Notes: generated by a model from the letters alone, not told the origin. A stretch of DNA of 64,000 nucleotides from an unicellular cyanobacterium SU2 (GCA_002110465.1 NEED01000023.1:395297-459296); one strand, 5' to 3'; shown: positions 19,025 to 27,460, counted from the stretch's first letter. Numbers and translations: made by a program.

Positions 19025-19568
19025 CTACCTAAATATTTAATCATTTTGGTTTCTTTAAGTTCCGATTGAAATTGAATTTTCTAACTACAATCTTAAACAA
19101 CTAAGATTACTTTTCAAGGTTCTCTCTTAACTACTTATTCCAATAGAGATTATCGTCTAATTTCTCGACAATTATTTAATTAAATTGTTAAAATTTACCA
19201 ATAAATACCGCAAAAATTTATCCTCTCTCATTGGTCAACGTCGCAGGTAATACATTAAGATAGATTTAGTTGTAATAAAGGTTACGAAATAATTATTTCT
19301 TTAGGTAATTATTTTTTTGATATTCCTCAAATCTTAATCTGTAATCTTTTCTGGATTAATCTTACCACTTTATTTTGTGTTATTCCTTGATAATTTACTC
19401 TATTCAGAATTAAATATGAAGATGACTCGGAGATAGTTTCCGAGCCATCCTAGAAATAAAGGTTAAGGTAGTCTAAACTAAAATTGAGAATGAATAAAGA
19501 TCAATTCAAAATCGTTTTCTATGATTCAGTTTTAATGATTACTTGTTCTAACTCCCCAATCTAGTCAA
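19025..19568. other. gene-free spacer of 544 bp
   Basis: It is AT-rich, with no supported ORF. It contains the promoter side of the RCK channel gene (near 19025-19150) and the region downstream of the small secreted protein gene. I see no tRNA, strong hairpin or member of the repeat families described elsewhere. Confidence 0.45.
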
Positions 19569-19955
19569 CTATGATTGCAATAAGGGTGTTTCTTCCGCTA
19601 CGATTTGCTGGGGTTCGGTAGATTTGAGAAAGACATACAAGTTGGGGATCATTTGTCCTTTTCGTTCAAAGCGAATCATTCTTGCTTCTTCAACCCCATA
19701 AACTCGATTTAGTTCAGCTAATGCTTGATATAATGGCTGTCCAGAAGAATCTCCTGTTACTGCTTGATCAGGGTGATAGAAGTAGCCATAATTAGGTTCT
19801 ACAATAGCAACATTGGTTTTTGGATGGAGTTTAATAAAGTAGTCTTGATCTTCAACACTTGAGTTGGCTAATCCTTTAAGATTTAAACCGATCGCCGTTA
19901 AGCTAGTTAAAGCGATCGCAATGGCTATCATAGGGGCGATTAATCTTTTCAACAT
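19569..19955 (-). CDS. hypothetical secreted protein
   Basis: A 128-residue protein I do not recognise. An N-terminal hydrophobic segment (residues about 4-28, IAPMIAIAIALTSLTAIGLNL) looks like a signal peptide or anchor. The mature part is mixed alpha/beta, with NYGYFYHPDQAVTG, an ELNRVYGVEEARMIRFERKG helix and a C-terminal VFLKSTEPQQIV. It has no cysteines and no catalytic motif I can name. It is monocistronic. Confidence 0.6.
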   Translation of the reverse strand: MLKRLIAPMIAIAIALTSLTAIGLNLKGLANSSVEDQDYFIKLHPKTNVAIVEPNYGYFYHPDQAVTGDSSGQPLYQALAELNRVYGVEEARMIRFERKGQMIPNLYVFLKSTEPQQIVAEETPLLQS

Positions 19956-20137
19956 AATTTCACTCTTTGATTTGCTTTAATTAGGTATTGCTGTTATGGT
20001 TTGCCAACATTCTTAAGTAAAGCTTAACGCATATTAAGTTTTATTGCATTGTTATCAAGCATACATTAAAGTGTGGTAAAGACTATTCCATAGTAGATCA
20101 GGTTTAAAGACAGTGATGTCCAGTAAAAGCAAGGAAT

Positions 20138-21052
20138 ATGATGACTTTTGAGTCCTTTAGTTTAAAAAACTCTGCCTCAAATAGTCTGTGGCAAAATACT
20201 TGGCGACGGTTTCGCCGTGATCGCCTAGGATTATTAGGGTTAAGTCTGCTAAGTTTGATTATTCTCAGTGTGGTGATAGGTCCGTTTTTATATACAGTGC
20301 CTATTGATGCTATTGATTTTGGTCAAGCGTCTGCTCCTCCAAGTTGGCAACATCCTTTTGGAACAAATGATCTCGGACAAGATCAATTAGCTAGAGTTTT
20401 GTTTGGGGGACGTATTTCCTTAACAGTCGGAATTACCTCTATGGTGGTGGCAATTTTTTTAGGAACGACCATCGGAGCGATCGCGGGGTTTTATGGAGGT
20501 TTAATAGATAGTTTATTGATGCGCTTGACGGATTTATTTTTATCTTTACCCCAATTACCTTTATTGTTACTGGTGGTTTATTTATTTAGAGATACCATTA
20601 AAGCGATCGCAGGACCTGAGTTAGGCATCTTTATCTTAGTGGTTGTTGTCATCGGCGGACTTAATTGGATGTCTGTAGCGCGACTGGTGAGAGCAAATGT
20701 TCTCAAATTAAGGGAACTCGAATTTATGAATGCAGCTAAGGCTTTGGGGGCTAGTCCCTTACGACTGATCTCAGTGCATATTTTGCCCAATGTCCTTGGT
20801 ATTGTGATTGTGGCTGCTACTCTAGCCGTGGGTAATGGCATTATTACCGAGTCTACCTTAAGTTTTCTAGGACTAGGATTTCCTCCCGATGTGCCAACCT
20901 GGGGACAAATGCTATTTCAAGCGAAAGATTATCTTACCTGGTCTCCTCATATGGCTTTATTTCCAGGGTTAGCTATTTTTTTGACAGTTTTGAGCATTAA
21001 CTATGTTGGAGATGGTTTGCGTGATGCTCTCGACCCCAAAACCCGTCGTTAA
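20138..21052 (+). CDS. peptide/nickel-type ABC transporter permease (DppC/OppC family)
   Basis: A 304-residue inner-membrane protein with about six helices. An N-terminal OppC_N segment (WRRFRRDRLGLLGLSLLSLI) is followed by HPFGTNDLGQDQLARVLFGGRISL, typical of DppC. The EAA loop reads NAAKALGASPLRLISVHILPN, which contacts the ATPase. The partner permease, ATPase and binding-protein genes are not in this window, so the transporter is either split over the genome or uses distant partners, as is common in cyanobacteria. ATG codons lie at residues 1 and 2. The tRNA-Arg gene follows 57 bp downstream. Confidence 0.88.
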   Translation: MMTFESFSLKNSASNSLWQNTWRRFRRDRLGLLGLSLLSLIILSVVIGPFLYTVPIDAIDFGQASAPPSWQHPFGTNDLGQDQLARVLFGGRISLTVGITSMVVAIFLGTTIGAIAGFYGGLIDSLLMRLTDLFLSLPQLPLLLLVVYLFRDTIKAIAGPELGIFILVVVVIGGLNWMSVARLVRANVLKLRELEFMNAAKALGASPLRLISVHILPNVLGIVIVAATLAVGNGIITESTLSFLGLGFPPDVPTWGQMLFQAKDYLTWSPHMALFPGLAIFLTVLSINYVGDGLRDALDPKTRR

Positions 21053-21109
21053 GTTTTCATTAACGATCAGCGACTTATAGTAAAGAATGTTATTCTAGGG
21101 ATTAGTTGT

Positions 21110-21182
21110 GGGTGCGTAGCTCAGTGGATAGAGCACCAGGTTCCGGTCCTGGGTGTCGGGGGTTCAAATCCCTCCGTACTCG
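21110..21182 (+). tRNA. tRNA-Arg (anticodon CCG)
   Basis: A 73-nt cloverleaf. Acceptor GGGTGCG pairs with CGTACTC (two G-U pairs), followed by discriminator G. The D arm is AGCTCAGTGGATAGAGCA. The anticodon stem CCAGG/CCTGG encloses TTCCGGT, giving anticodon CCG at 21143-21145. The T arm has GGTTCAAATCC. CCA is not encoded. An accessory patch with direct repeats begins about 25 bp downstream. Confidence 0.93.
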
Positions 21183-21206
21183 TTCGTATTAAACCCTGAT
21201 GATATA

Positions 21207-21275
21207 AAGGTTTGAGAATGCCTTACTCCCTCTTAGGGGCGTTCCTTACTCAGTCCTTACTCAATTTTACCTGAT
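21207..21275. repeat. 69-bp direct repeat, left copy
   Basis: It starts AAGGTTTGAGAATGCCTTAC and is about 59/69 identical by eye to 22777-22845, in the same orientation. The two copies bracket the 1.5-kb restriction-modification relic, and this copy begins 25 bp after the tRNA-Arg gene. They could be remnant attachment sites or a duplication. Confidence 0.8.
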
Positions 21276-21366
21276 TGGGTGGGGGTAGCTGAGTAACCTA
21301 ACCTTAGTTTCGTGATGCTATTATATACATTCCCTAAAATAGGACTAAAAATAGTTAGTAATCTTT

Positions 21367-21528
21367 TTTACTTGTTAAAGGAGTAATAAATTTACTTCTT
21401 TTTATTCTTGTTTTTTTACTTCCCAAAGTAGTATACTAAATTGCTTGTTTTCTGTGAGAGTGTGTCTATACCAAAAGAGTAATAAATTTACTTGTTAAAA
21501 GAGTAATGTTTTTTACTCCCCAAAATAG
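21367..21528. repeat. iteron-like cluster of 17-bp direct repeats
   Basis: Four copies of a 17-mer in one orientation: TTTACTTGTTAAAGGAG (21367-21383), TTTACTTCCCAAAGTAG (21415-21431), TTTACTTGTTAAAAGAG (21487-21503) and TTTACTCCCCAAAATAG (21512-21528). A partial TTTACTT is at 21391. Spacing is irregular (48, 72 and 25 bp), which argues against CRISPR. Iteron-like or integrase-arm-type binding sites are possible. Confidence 0.6.
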
Positions 21529-21625
21529 CAGTGTTTTTGGAGAATATATACTATAAAGCGGTGTATCCTTCTAGTTGTTTTACTAATTGACCAGATCGCA
21601 TAATAAGATTTGCTGAATATTTTTC

Positions 21626-21897
21626 TTATTTCACGGTGATCAAATAAGACGGAAATTTTTTGTGAATTGCCACAGCACCTTTTGCAGCATTAATCCCAGA
21701 AATTACTAAATCTCCAGGTCTAATAAGAATCATATTTGTTTTGGTTTTTCCATCTTCTCGAAGATAAATTTTTCCATTACTAAATTGTATTTTTTCAACA
21801 ATAGGAGTTTTGCCGCTAATTAAATCTTCAATTTGTGGAGTTTCTTTTCTTCGGTTAAAATTTCTTCTAATGGTACTAAATCCCAATTCTTACTCAT
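21626..21897 (-). pseudogene. hsdS: type I restriction-modification specificity subunit (HsdS) fragment, frameshifted
   Basis: The frame ending at 21626 encodes TPQIEDLISGKTPIVEKI followed by KIYLREDGKTKTNMILIRPGD and LVISGINAAKGAVAI, which is the N-terminal target-recognition-domain pattern of HsdS. A better start lies in another frame: ATG at 21897 gives MSKNWDLVPLEEILTEEKK, so a single-base frameshift near codon 19 separates the start from the rest. The protein stops after about 90 codons, where a complete HsdS needs about 400. Both defects make it a relic. It lies 62 bp downstream of the DUF5615 toxin gene on the same strand. Confidence 0.72.
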
Positions 21898-21959
21898 ATT
21901 AGTAATCTCCTCATACGAAAAGATTTATCAGTAACAGAAATAATCACACCTGTTTCTAA

Positions 21960-22256
21960 TTAAGACTCAAAGCGATTTAAAACTTCTGCTAAAAATTGAT
22001 TCATTACTTCATAAGTTTCATTTCCTAATCTAAAAAGGACTACACTAGGCAAAAATTCTTGACCGATCGCTAATAATTGAGCAAAGTCTAAATCTACAGT
22101 TAAGATGATTCTTTGTTCATTACGCGCTTTAATTAAAATTTCATCATCTGGTAATTTTTCTAATCCTTGTTCTACTAAATGAATAGCATCATAACCATTA
22201 GATTTTAACCAACTAACAATACGTGGAGATATTCCCATATCTGCTAAAAACTTCAT
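21960..22256 (-). CDS. DUF5615 PIN-like toxin of a toxin-antitoxin pair
   Basis: A 98-residue protein with the PIN-like fold of the DUF5615/Mut7-C type: an N-terminal strand with acid (MKFLADMG), SWLKSNGYDAIHL, acidic PDDEILIKA, and ILTVDLDFAQLLA with the second acidic pair. PIN-like toxins are metal-dependent RNases (family knowledge). Its ATG overlaps the stop of the upstream DUF433 gene by 4 nt (ATGA), the usual antitoxin-first order. It appears intact although both neighbouring restriction-modification genes are decayed. Confidence 0.82.
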   Translation of the reverse strand: MKFLADMGISPRIVSWLKSNGYDAIHLVEQGLEKLPDDEILIKARNEQRIILTVDLDFAQLLAIGQEFLPSVVLFRLGNETYEVMNQFLAEVLNRFES

Positions 22257-22507
22257 TTTACTTTCTCTTTAAAAATTGGAAAAACTTGTTCTCTTGCCAA
22301 CAAAGCTGCATACATCAAAGATTGTCGAATATCCTCTGGTTCAAGATAGGGATAATCTTCAATAATTTCTTTAGTAGTTTTACCATTTGCGACTAAATTA
22401 ACAATTAAAGAAACAGGAGTACGCATCCCACGAATGCAAGCTTGTCCTACCATAATGCGAGGATTAAAGGTAATGCGGTCTAAATCTGAAAGATGATAAT
22501 TGCTCAT
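22253..22507 (-). CDS. DUF433 antitoxin
   Basis: An 84-residue DUF433 protein: DRITFNPRIMVGQACIRGMR then TPVSLIVNLVANGKTTKEII and DYPYLEPEDIRQSLMYAALLA, covering the winged-helix-like DNA-binding fold of these VapB-type partners. It overlaps the hsdM relic stop by 4 nt at its start and the DUF5615 toxin start by 4 nt at its end, so all three were translated as a coupled operon. It probably neutralises the toxin and represses the operon (family knowledge). Confidence 0.82.
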   Translation of the reverse strand: MSNYHLSDLDRITFNPRIMVGQACIRGMRTPVSLIVNLVANGKTTKEIIEDYPYLEPEDIRQSLMYAALLAREQVFPIFKEKVK

Positions 22508-22695
22508 TGTTCGTTAATAATTAAATTAATTTCATTCATTATTGTAGCTATTTTCCGATCCTTTTCTAAAATATCGGCTAATAACTGTTCTGGTGGTAAA
22601 TGTTCAAAATCTTGTCCTGAATTGGGATTTTTGCGATCAAGATTATAAATTGCCCAAAAGATAACCGACAGCGAGTACATTGCCCAAACTCCCAA
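22504..22695 (-). pseudogene. hsdM: type I restriction-modification methylase (HsdM) C-terminal fragment
   Basis: The 63-codon frame ends in YNLDRKNPNSGQDFEHLPPE followed by QLLADILEKDRKIATIMNEI, the characteristic C-terminal tail of HsdM proteins, where a coiled-coil helix follows an NxxNPN-type motif. The first 15 or so residues do not fit and the N6-adenine methylase core (NPPY) is absent, so the gene has lost well over 400 codons. Its stop overlaps the DUF433 start (ATGA), showing the original operon order hsdM-DUF433-DUF5615-hsdS. Confidence 0.75.
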
Positions 22696-22776
22696 GGATT
22701 ACAGCCGACGACATTAATTTGTCATAATGTCATTTAATAAATATGTCACTGTACATATTCAAATTCTTATGAGACC

Positions 22777-22845
22777 AAGGTTTGAGAATTCCTTACACCC
22801 TCTTAGAGGCCTTCTTTACTCAGTCTTGACTCAATCTGACCTCAT
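22777..22845. repeat. 69-bp direct repeat, right copy
   Basis: Second copy of the repeat at 21207-21275, beginning AAGGTTTGAGAATTCCTTAC. It marks the right boundary of the relic patch, 120 bp before the sugar transferase gene. No tRNA fragment accompanies this copy. Confidence 0.8.
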
Positions 22846-22964
22846 AACGGATATTTACTCCCCACTGTGCAATTCTCTGAAAAAGTTTTTTCGTAAATCT
22901 TCATATTTTATCCAATTAAGGGGAAGATTCGGTATGCTCAAACTAGAGACTTTCCCGAGTTATT

Positions 22965-24407
22965 ATGAAGAATTTACAGTCTCAGAGCCGTCAATGGTTA
23001 GCTGATATTCGCGCTCCTCAGGGACAACGTTGGTTAAATCTGCCCAATAAACAAAAATATCGAATTTTAATCTTAGTATTAAGCGATCTCATAGCAGTAG
23101 GGGGTGCTTGGTTAATTGCCCGCTATTGGAATCAATTTTATTCTCCCATCCCGTCTGAGCTAGTCTGGTGGACATGGTTAGGAATGCCGAGTCTATTTTG
23201 GGTATTTGCGACCATTACTTTCATCTTTTTTGCCTATGGGGGATTGTATAGTCCCTCTCAAAGAAGTCAAAATTATGTCCGTTCCGCCAAAATTATTAGC
23301 TTAGTTTATCTATTGTCCTTGGTGATTAGTTATTTTTATGATCCTAAAATTGACCCGCCGCGATCGCTGTTTTTTACCGCTTGGGTTAGCAGTATTATTC
23401 TTGTTATGGGGTTTAGGCTATTAATTACTTTAGTTTTCGGACAATACTCTGCAAAAGCCAAAAAAGTCTCTGTTTTTATCGTTGCTAGTGCTTCTCGCTT
23501 GAATAAATTGTCTCAAGTTCTCCAAAAACGTTCCTATTACCAGATTGTGGGAGCAGCCCTAGCATCAACAGCGAATAGTCCGGCTACCCTTCAAGCAATT
23601 TTGCGCTCACAGGCGGTGGAGGTACTGGCCGAAGATTTACCTCAGACAGCCCTAGCATCGACCTTATACTGGAATTTACGTCGCGCTGGCATTGCTTTAC
23701 GCTTACTTCCATCAAGTCGAGAAATTCTCTACCGTCGAGGGGTTCCTGAAATTTTTGCGGGCCTACCTACTTTAAGAATGGAAACATCTTTACTGGTGGG
23801 GTGGGACTATCGTTTAAAGCGTTGGATGGATTTTTGGGGAGCGTTAATCGGGATAATTGTTCTTTCTCCTTTGTTTTTAACGGTAGCTATTCTTATTCAA
23901 GTCTCATCTCCAGGTTCTGTGTTCTTTTGTCAAGAACGAATTGGCTTACATGGCAAGGTTTTTCAGATGTGGAAATTTCGCACGATGGTTCCCAATGCAG
24001 CCAAATTACAGGCACAATTGGAATCCCAAAATGAATCAGAAGATGGGATCTTATTTAAAATGAAGAACGATCCTCGGATTATTCGCTTTGGTCATTTCAT
24101 GCGACAAACCAGTATTGATGAATTACCTCAATTGTTTAATGTTGTCTTGGGACAAATGAGTTTAGTCGGTCCACGTCCTTTACCGTTGCGAGATGTGGAA
24201 CGATTTGAGGAATGGCACCATATTCGCCATCAAGTATTACCAGGGATTACTGGATTGTGGCAAATTTCAGGACGCTCTGATATTGAAGATTTTAGCGATG
24301 CTGCCCGTTTAGATCTTTACTATATTGATAATTGGTCACTAAATTTAGATTTAGACATTTTAGTAGAAACCGTTAGAATTGTTCTATTTGGGAAAGGAGC
24401 ATATTAA
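22965..24407 (+). CDS. polyprenyl-phosphate sugar-1-phosphate transferase (WbaP/WcaJ-type)
   Basis: A 480-residue membrane enzyme. The N-terminal part has about four helices (residues 28-140) and a CoA-binding-like Rossmann segment. A reentrant helix (about 285-312, FWGALIGIIVLSPLFLTVAI) precedes the bacterial sugar transferase domain with CQERIGLHGKVFQMWKFRTM, DELPQLFNVVLGQMSLVGPRP and GITGLWQISGRS. It moves a sugar-phosphate onto undecaprenyl phosphate to start exopolysaccharide or O-antigen synthesis. No other polysaccharide genes are nearby. The start context is ordinary. Confidence 0.88.
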   Translation: MKNLQSQSRQWLADIRAPQGQRWLNLPNKQKYRILILVLSDLIAVGGAWLIARYWNQFYSPIPSELVWWTWLGMPSLFWVFATITFIFFAYGGLYSPSQRSQNYVRSAKIISLVYLLSLVISYFYDPKIDPPRSLFFTAWVSSIILVMGFRLLITLVFGQYSAKAKKVSVFIVASASRLNKLSQVLQKRSYYQIVGAALASTANSPATLQAILRSQAVEVLAEDLPQTALASTLYWNLRRAGIALRLLPSSREILYRRGVPEIFAGLPTLRMETSLLVGWDYRLKRWMDFWGALIGIIVLSPLFLTVAILIQVSSPGSVFFCQERIGLHGKVFQMWKFRTMVPNAAKLQAQLESQNESEDGILFKMKNDPRIIRFGHFMRQTSIDELPQLFNVVLGQMSLVGPRPLPLRDVERFEEWHHIRHQVLPGITGLWQISGRSDIEDFSDAARLDLYYIDNWSLNLDLDILVETVRIVLFGKGAY

Positions 24408-24454
24408 GGTAAAGCTAACCCAAAGACTTTTATCCATCAAATTGAGACTAAACG

Positions 24455-24661
24455 ATGAATATACTTAACAATCAAATTGGTTTTCTGAGCAAAGTGTTAG
24501 GGCTTTCAGCCGTTGTTTCCATAATCATTAAGTATGGAGGTCAAGCGGTAGAAATCACCCCGACTACTTTTAATGCTATTGTGGGAATTAGTATTCCTCC
24601 CCTATTGATGATTTTTGCTTTAGTCTGGAGATTAGGAAATCAATCATCAATTGATCTTTAA
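24455..24661 (+). CDS. small conserved-type membrane protein
   Basis: A 68-residue protein with two likely helices (about residues 10-27 and 40-60), separated by YGGQAVEITPTTFNA. I do not recognise a family. It sits 47 bp after the sugar transferase and 20 bp before the AI-2E transporter, all co-oriented, so the three genes may be one transcript. Role unknown. Confidence 0.6.
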   Translation: MNILNNQIGFLSKVLGLSAVVSIIIKYGGQAVEITPTTFNAIVGISIPPLLMIFALVWRLGNQSSIDL

Positions 24662-24681
24662 ATTGATAACGATTCAATAAG

Positions 24682-25707
24682 ATGAATTTTTCTCAATGGC
24701 TTGGCTTTATTATTTTATCTATCTCTCTCTATATTTTGTGGCAAATTCGCCAACTGTTATTGTTGTTTTTTACAGCAGTTGTGATTGCTAATGGATTAAA
24801 TCATTTAGTTAAGTGGTTTCAAAATAAGGGGATTAGACGGATCTATGGGATCTTAATTTCTGTGGGATTATTACTGACTACTTTAGTCAGTTTTTTTTGG
24901 CTCATTGTTCCTCCTTTTACTCAGCAATTTCCAGAATTAATTCAGCTAGTTCCCCAAGGAATTGAACAGTTAATTATCAGCCTTCAAGAGTTTGTTTCTA
25001 AACTTGATCCAGAATTAATTCAAGATCTTCCTAATACACAAGAAATTACCCAACAACTACAACCATTAGTTAATCAAATTGCCGGTCAAGGTTTATCAGT
25101 CTTTTATAATACCCTTGCTATTCCCCTAAGTTTACTTTTATTGTTAGCATTAACTTTAATGTTGTTAGCTAATCCCAGACCTTATCGGCAAGGATTTATT
25201 CGCTTATTCCCCTCATTTTATCGACAAAAAGTTGACAATATTTTATATCAATGTGATGAGGAATTACAGGGATGGTTACTTAGTGTCTTGTTTGATATGA
25301 TAATGATTGCTTTATTAAGTTTTCTGGGATTATTAATTTTAAGAATTCCCTTAGCACTTGCTCAAGCGATGTTAGCAGGACTTCTGACTTTTATTCCTAA
25401 TATTGGCTACCTCTTAAGTGTTATTCCTCCGATAGCGATCGCCCTTTTAGAAAGTCCCTGGAAATCAATAATTGTCATTATTTTTTATATTTCAATATAC
25501 CAAATACAAATTCATTTTTTAAATCCCTTGATTATACACAAAAAAGTTTCTTTGCTACCAGCAATTATTCTCCTATCACAACTATTCTTTTGGATTATTT
25601 TTGGAGTGTTAGGATTTTTTCTAGCTTTACCATTAGCAGTAGTTGGTAAAGTTTGGTTTAAGGAAATCTTGATTGCAGACATACTAGATTCTTGGTATCC
25701 TAAATAA
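24682..25707 (+). CDS. AI-2E family (PerM/UPF0118) transporter
   Basis: A 341-residue polytopic protein with about seven to eight helices. Family marks are the N-terminal helix pair with VIANGLNHLVKWFQNKGI, an amphipathic middle region (residues 90-130) and the C-terminal LAGLLTFIPNIGYLLSVIPP with PLAVVGKVWFKE. Members export small molecules or Na+; substrate assignments such as autoinducer-2 hold for only a few. Length is typical. It follows the small membrane protein gene by 20 bp. Confidence 0.85.
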   Translation: MNFSQWLGFIILSISLYILWQIRQLLLLFFTAVVIANGLNHLVKWFQNKGIRRIYGILISVGLLLTTLVSFFWLIVPPFTQQFPELIQLVPQGIEQLIISLQEFVSKLDPELIQDLPNTQEITQQLQPLVNQIAGQGLSVFYNTLAIPLSLLLLLALTLMLLANPRPYRQGFIRLFPSFYRQKVDNILYQCDEELQGWLLSVLFDMIMIALLSFLGLLILRIPLALAQAMLAGLLTFIPNIGYLLSVIPPIAIALLESPWKSIIVIIFYISIYQIQIHFLNPLIIHKKVSLLPAIILLSQLFFWIIFGVLGFFLALPLAVVGKVWFKEILIADILDSWYPK

Positions 25708-25811
25708 TAATTCATGATTCTAATTCTTGGTTAAAAAAATATGATTTAGATGTCATAAAACAGTACAATAAGTATAAGACAATCTCATCTCTAGACTGGG
25801 TTTAGATTATT

Positions 25812-26813
25812 ATGGAATCAGGTCAAATACGCCTCAATAAAGCTACAGGAGAATGGGTAATTTATGCCCCCAGTCGGCGCAAACGTCCCCAAGATTTTCA
25901 ACAAGCGAGTCAAGATAAACCAGAGCTTATTAACCATCATAAATCATGCCCTTTTTGTGATGGTAATGAAATGGAGAAAGAACCCATTCTCTTAGAAATT
26001 ATTAATCCTGATCATTCCCATTGGCAAACCAGAGTAGTTGCTAATAAATTTCCGGCATTAACCACATTAGAAAGCCCTGAAAGAACCCTCAATGGGATTT
26101 ATATGATTATGCCTGGTTATGGTTGTCATGAAGTAGTAATTGAAAGCCCAGAACATCAACAAACTTTAGCAACTATGCCAGTAACCGAGGTAGAAATTGT
26201 CATTGAAACTTATCATCAACGTTATCTAAAATTGATGGAAGATCCCCAAACCATGATGGTAATTATTTTTCGCAATCATGGCAAAGGAGCAGGAGCTTCT
26301 TTACGTCATCCTCATTCTCAGATCATTGCCACTGGAATTGTTCCTAGTCATCGCCGTTGGCAAGAAACAGAAGCTCAAAGATATTTTGATCACTGGGGAA
26401 GATGTGTTTATTGTGATATTTTAGCTTTTGAAAAACAAGAAAAAAAACGTATTATTGAAGAGAATGATTTATTTGTAGCATTTATTCCTTTTGCAGCAGA
26501 AGTTCCCTGTGAAATTATGATTATTCCTAAACAACATCAAGCAGACTTTGGGAGTATTAGTGAGGCAGAAAAAACAGCGTTTACTCAAATTTTACACGAT
26601 GTTTTAGGGCGTTTATATCATAAACTAAATAATCCTGATTATAATTATGTTATCAATACCGCTGCCCGTTATAAAGCCGATGAACCTCAGCTACATTGGT
26701 ATTGTCAGATTCAACCCCGCTTAACCACTCCCGCAGGCTTTGAAATGGGTTCAGGTATTAGAATTAATCCCTCAATTCCTGAAGTAGATGCAGCTTTTTT
26801 AAGGGATAAGTAA
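25812..26813 (+). CDS. galT: galactose-1-phosphate uridylyltransferase family protein
   Basis: A 333-residue HIT-superfamily nucleotidyltransferase. It begins IRLNKATGEWVIYAPSRRKR, has a CPFC zinc pair and FPALTT, and carries the catalytic HPHSQ (His166-Pro-His168). A second half-domain has CVYCDI and LHWYCQIQPRL. GalT swaps UMP between UDP-glucose and galactose-1-phosphate; some relatives are ADP-glucose phosphorylases, which cannot be excluded. The TAA stop is embedded in the left end of an intergenic repeat (GATAAGTAAGTAAG). Confidence 0.8.
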   Translation: MESGQIRLNKATGEWVIYAPSRRKRPQDFQQASQDKPELINHHKSCPFCDGNEMEKEPILLEIINPDHSHWQTRVVANKFPALTTLESPERTLNGIYMIMPGYGCHEVVIESPEHQQTLATMPVTEVEIVIETYHQRYLKLMEDPQTMMVIIFRNHGKGAGASLRHPHSQIIATGIVPSHRRWQETEAQRYFDHWGRCVYCDILAFEKQEKKRIIEENDLFVAFIPFAAEVPCEIMIIPKQHQADFGSISEAEKTAFTQILHDVLGRLYHKLNNPDYNYVINTAARYKADEPQLHWYCQIQPRLTTPAGFEMGSGIRINPSIPEVDAAFLRDK

Positions 26814-26906
26814 GTAAGTAAAATTAATTGCCCGTTTATGGGAAATCATTATTGAACTTCTCTGAGAGAGCTAAAGCCCTCACTACCAACTTTAAAAAGG
26901 TAAACA
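26807..26906. repeat. MITE-like intergenic repeat copy overlapping the galT stop
   Basis: The left end TAAGTAAGTAAGTAAAATTA matches the terminal sequence of the copy at 43179, and the core AGCTAAAGCCCTCACTACC followed by AACTTTAAAAAGG matches the family centre. The right end is degenerate. It supplies the last codons and stop region of galT. Confidence 0.5.
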
Positions 26907-27013
26907 AATCAACTATGTAGTTACAGATAAGTTTTTATAAATAAAATCAAAGTGGTATAATAAAAGAATTTGCATCAGACACAACTAAAATTTACAAAAA
27001 AAGGTTAAGATTT

Positions 27014-27367
27014 ATGATTGATTTTTTTGCTCTTGGTGAATTTTCCCGTAACAACTGTATTGCTATTTGTTCAGCTTTAGTTCCTGCTAATTTAATTGCT
27101 AGTTTATTAACCTTGATTTTTGTTTTTTTTGAGCGTCCCCGAAATCACCTTCGAGTCTCTGCCCTTATTGCTATTAGTTTCGCCATTATTCTTGCTCTTC
27201 ATGTTGCCAGTTGGTGGGTTATTGGAGTTGTGCAACCCCCTACTTTTATTTTATTAGCATTGTCAGCAGTTTGTTTAGGATTAAATGGATGGGGAATGGC
27301 ACAAAAAGGACATTGGAAAAACTTTGTTTTTAAACGAATAGGATTACTCAAATATAACTTTGAATAA
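27014..27367 (+). CDS. hypothetical membrane protein
   Basis: A 117-residue protein with three hydrophobic helices (about residues 15-38, 48-72 and 76-93) and a short basic C-terminal tail (KGHWKNFVFKRIGL). I do not recognise a defined family, though it has the look of a conserved cyanobacterial membrane protein. There is a GGTTAAG upstream of the ATG. It is followed by a hairpin near 27390 and then by the carotenoid oxygenase gene. Confidence 0.6.
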   Translation: MIDFFALGEFSRNNCIAICSALVPANLIASLLTLIFVFFERPRNHLRVSALIAISFAIILALHVASWWVIGVVQPPTFILLALSAVCLGLNGWGMAQKGHWKNFVFKRIGLLKYNFE

Positions 27368-27380
27368 ACAGTAAAAACTA

Positions 27381-27404
27381 TTTTAAGGGGGAATTTCCCC
27401 TAAA
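27381..27404 (+). terminator. possible hairpin terminator
   Basis: TTTAAGGGG pairs with CCCCTAAA around a short loop, 14 bp after the stop of the preceding gene. The following sequence is AT-rich without a clean T-tract, so termination is only plausible. Confidence 0.4.
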
Positions 27405-27460
27405 TTTAATTTTAGTTATAATGTTAATAATAAAAACCTCAAAAATTATACTTTTAAACT

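Noticed and set aside
21367-21528. Possible CRISPR array
   Set aside because: Repeats are only 17 bp, diverged and irregularly spaced, and no cas gene is present.
22755-22777. Possible tRNA 3' fragment next to the right 69-bp repeat
   Set aside because: Only a short TTCAAAT match to the T loop is present, too little to call an attachment-site tRNA duplicate.
22727-23005. Plus-strand ORF of 92 codons
   Set aside because: It covers the right 69-bp repeat and runs into the sugar transferase start in another frame; no recognisable motif.
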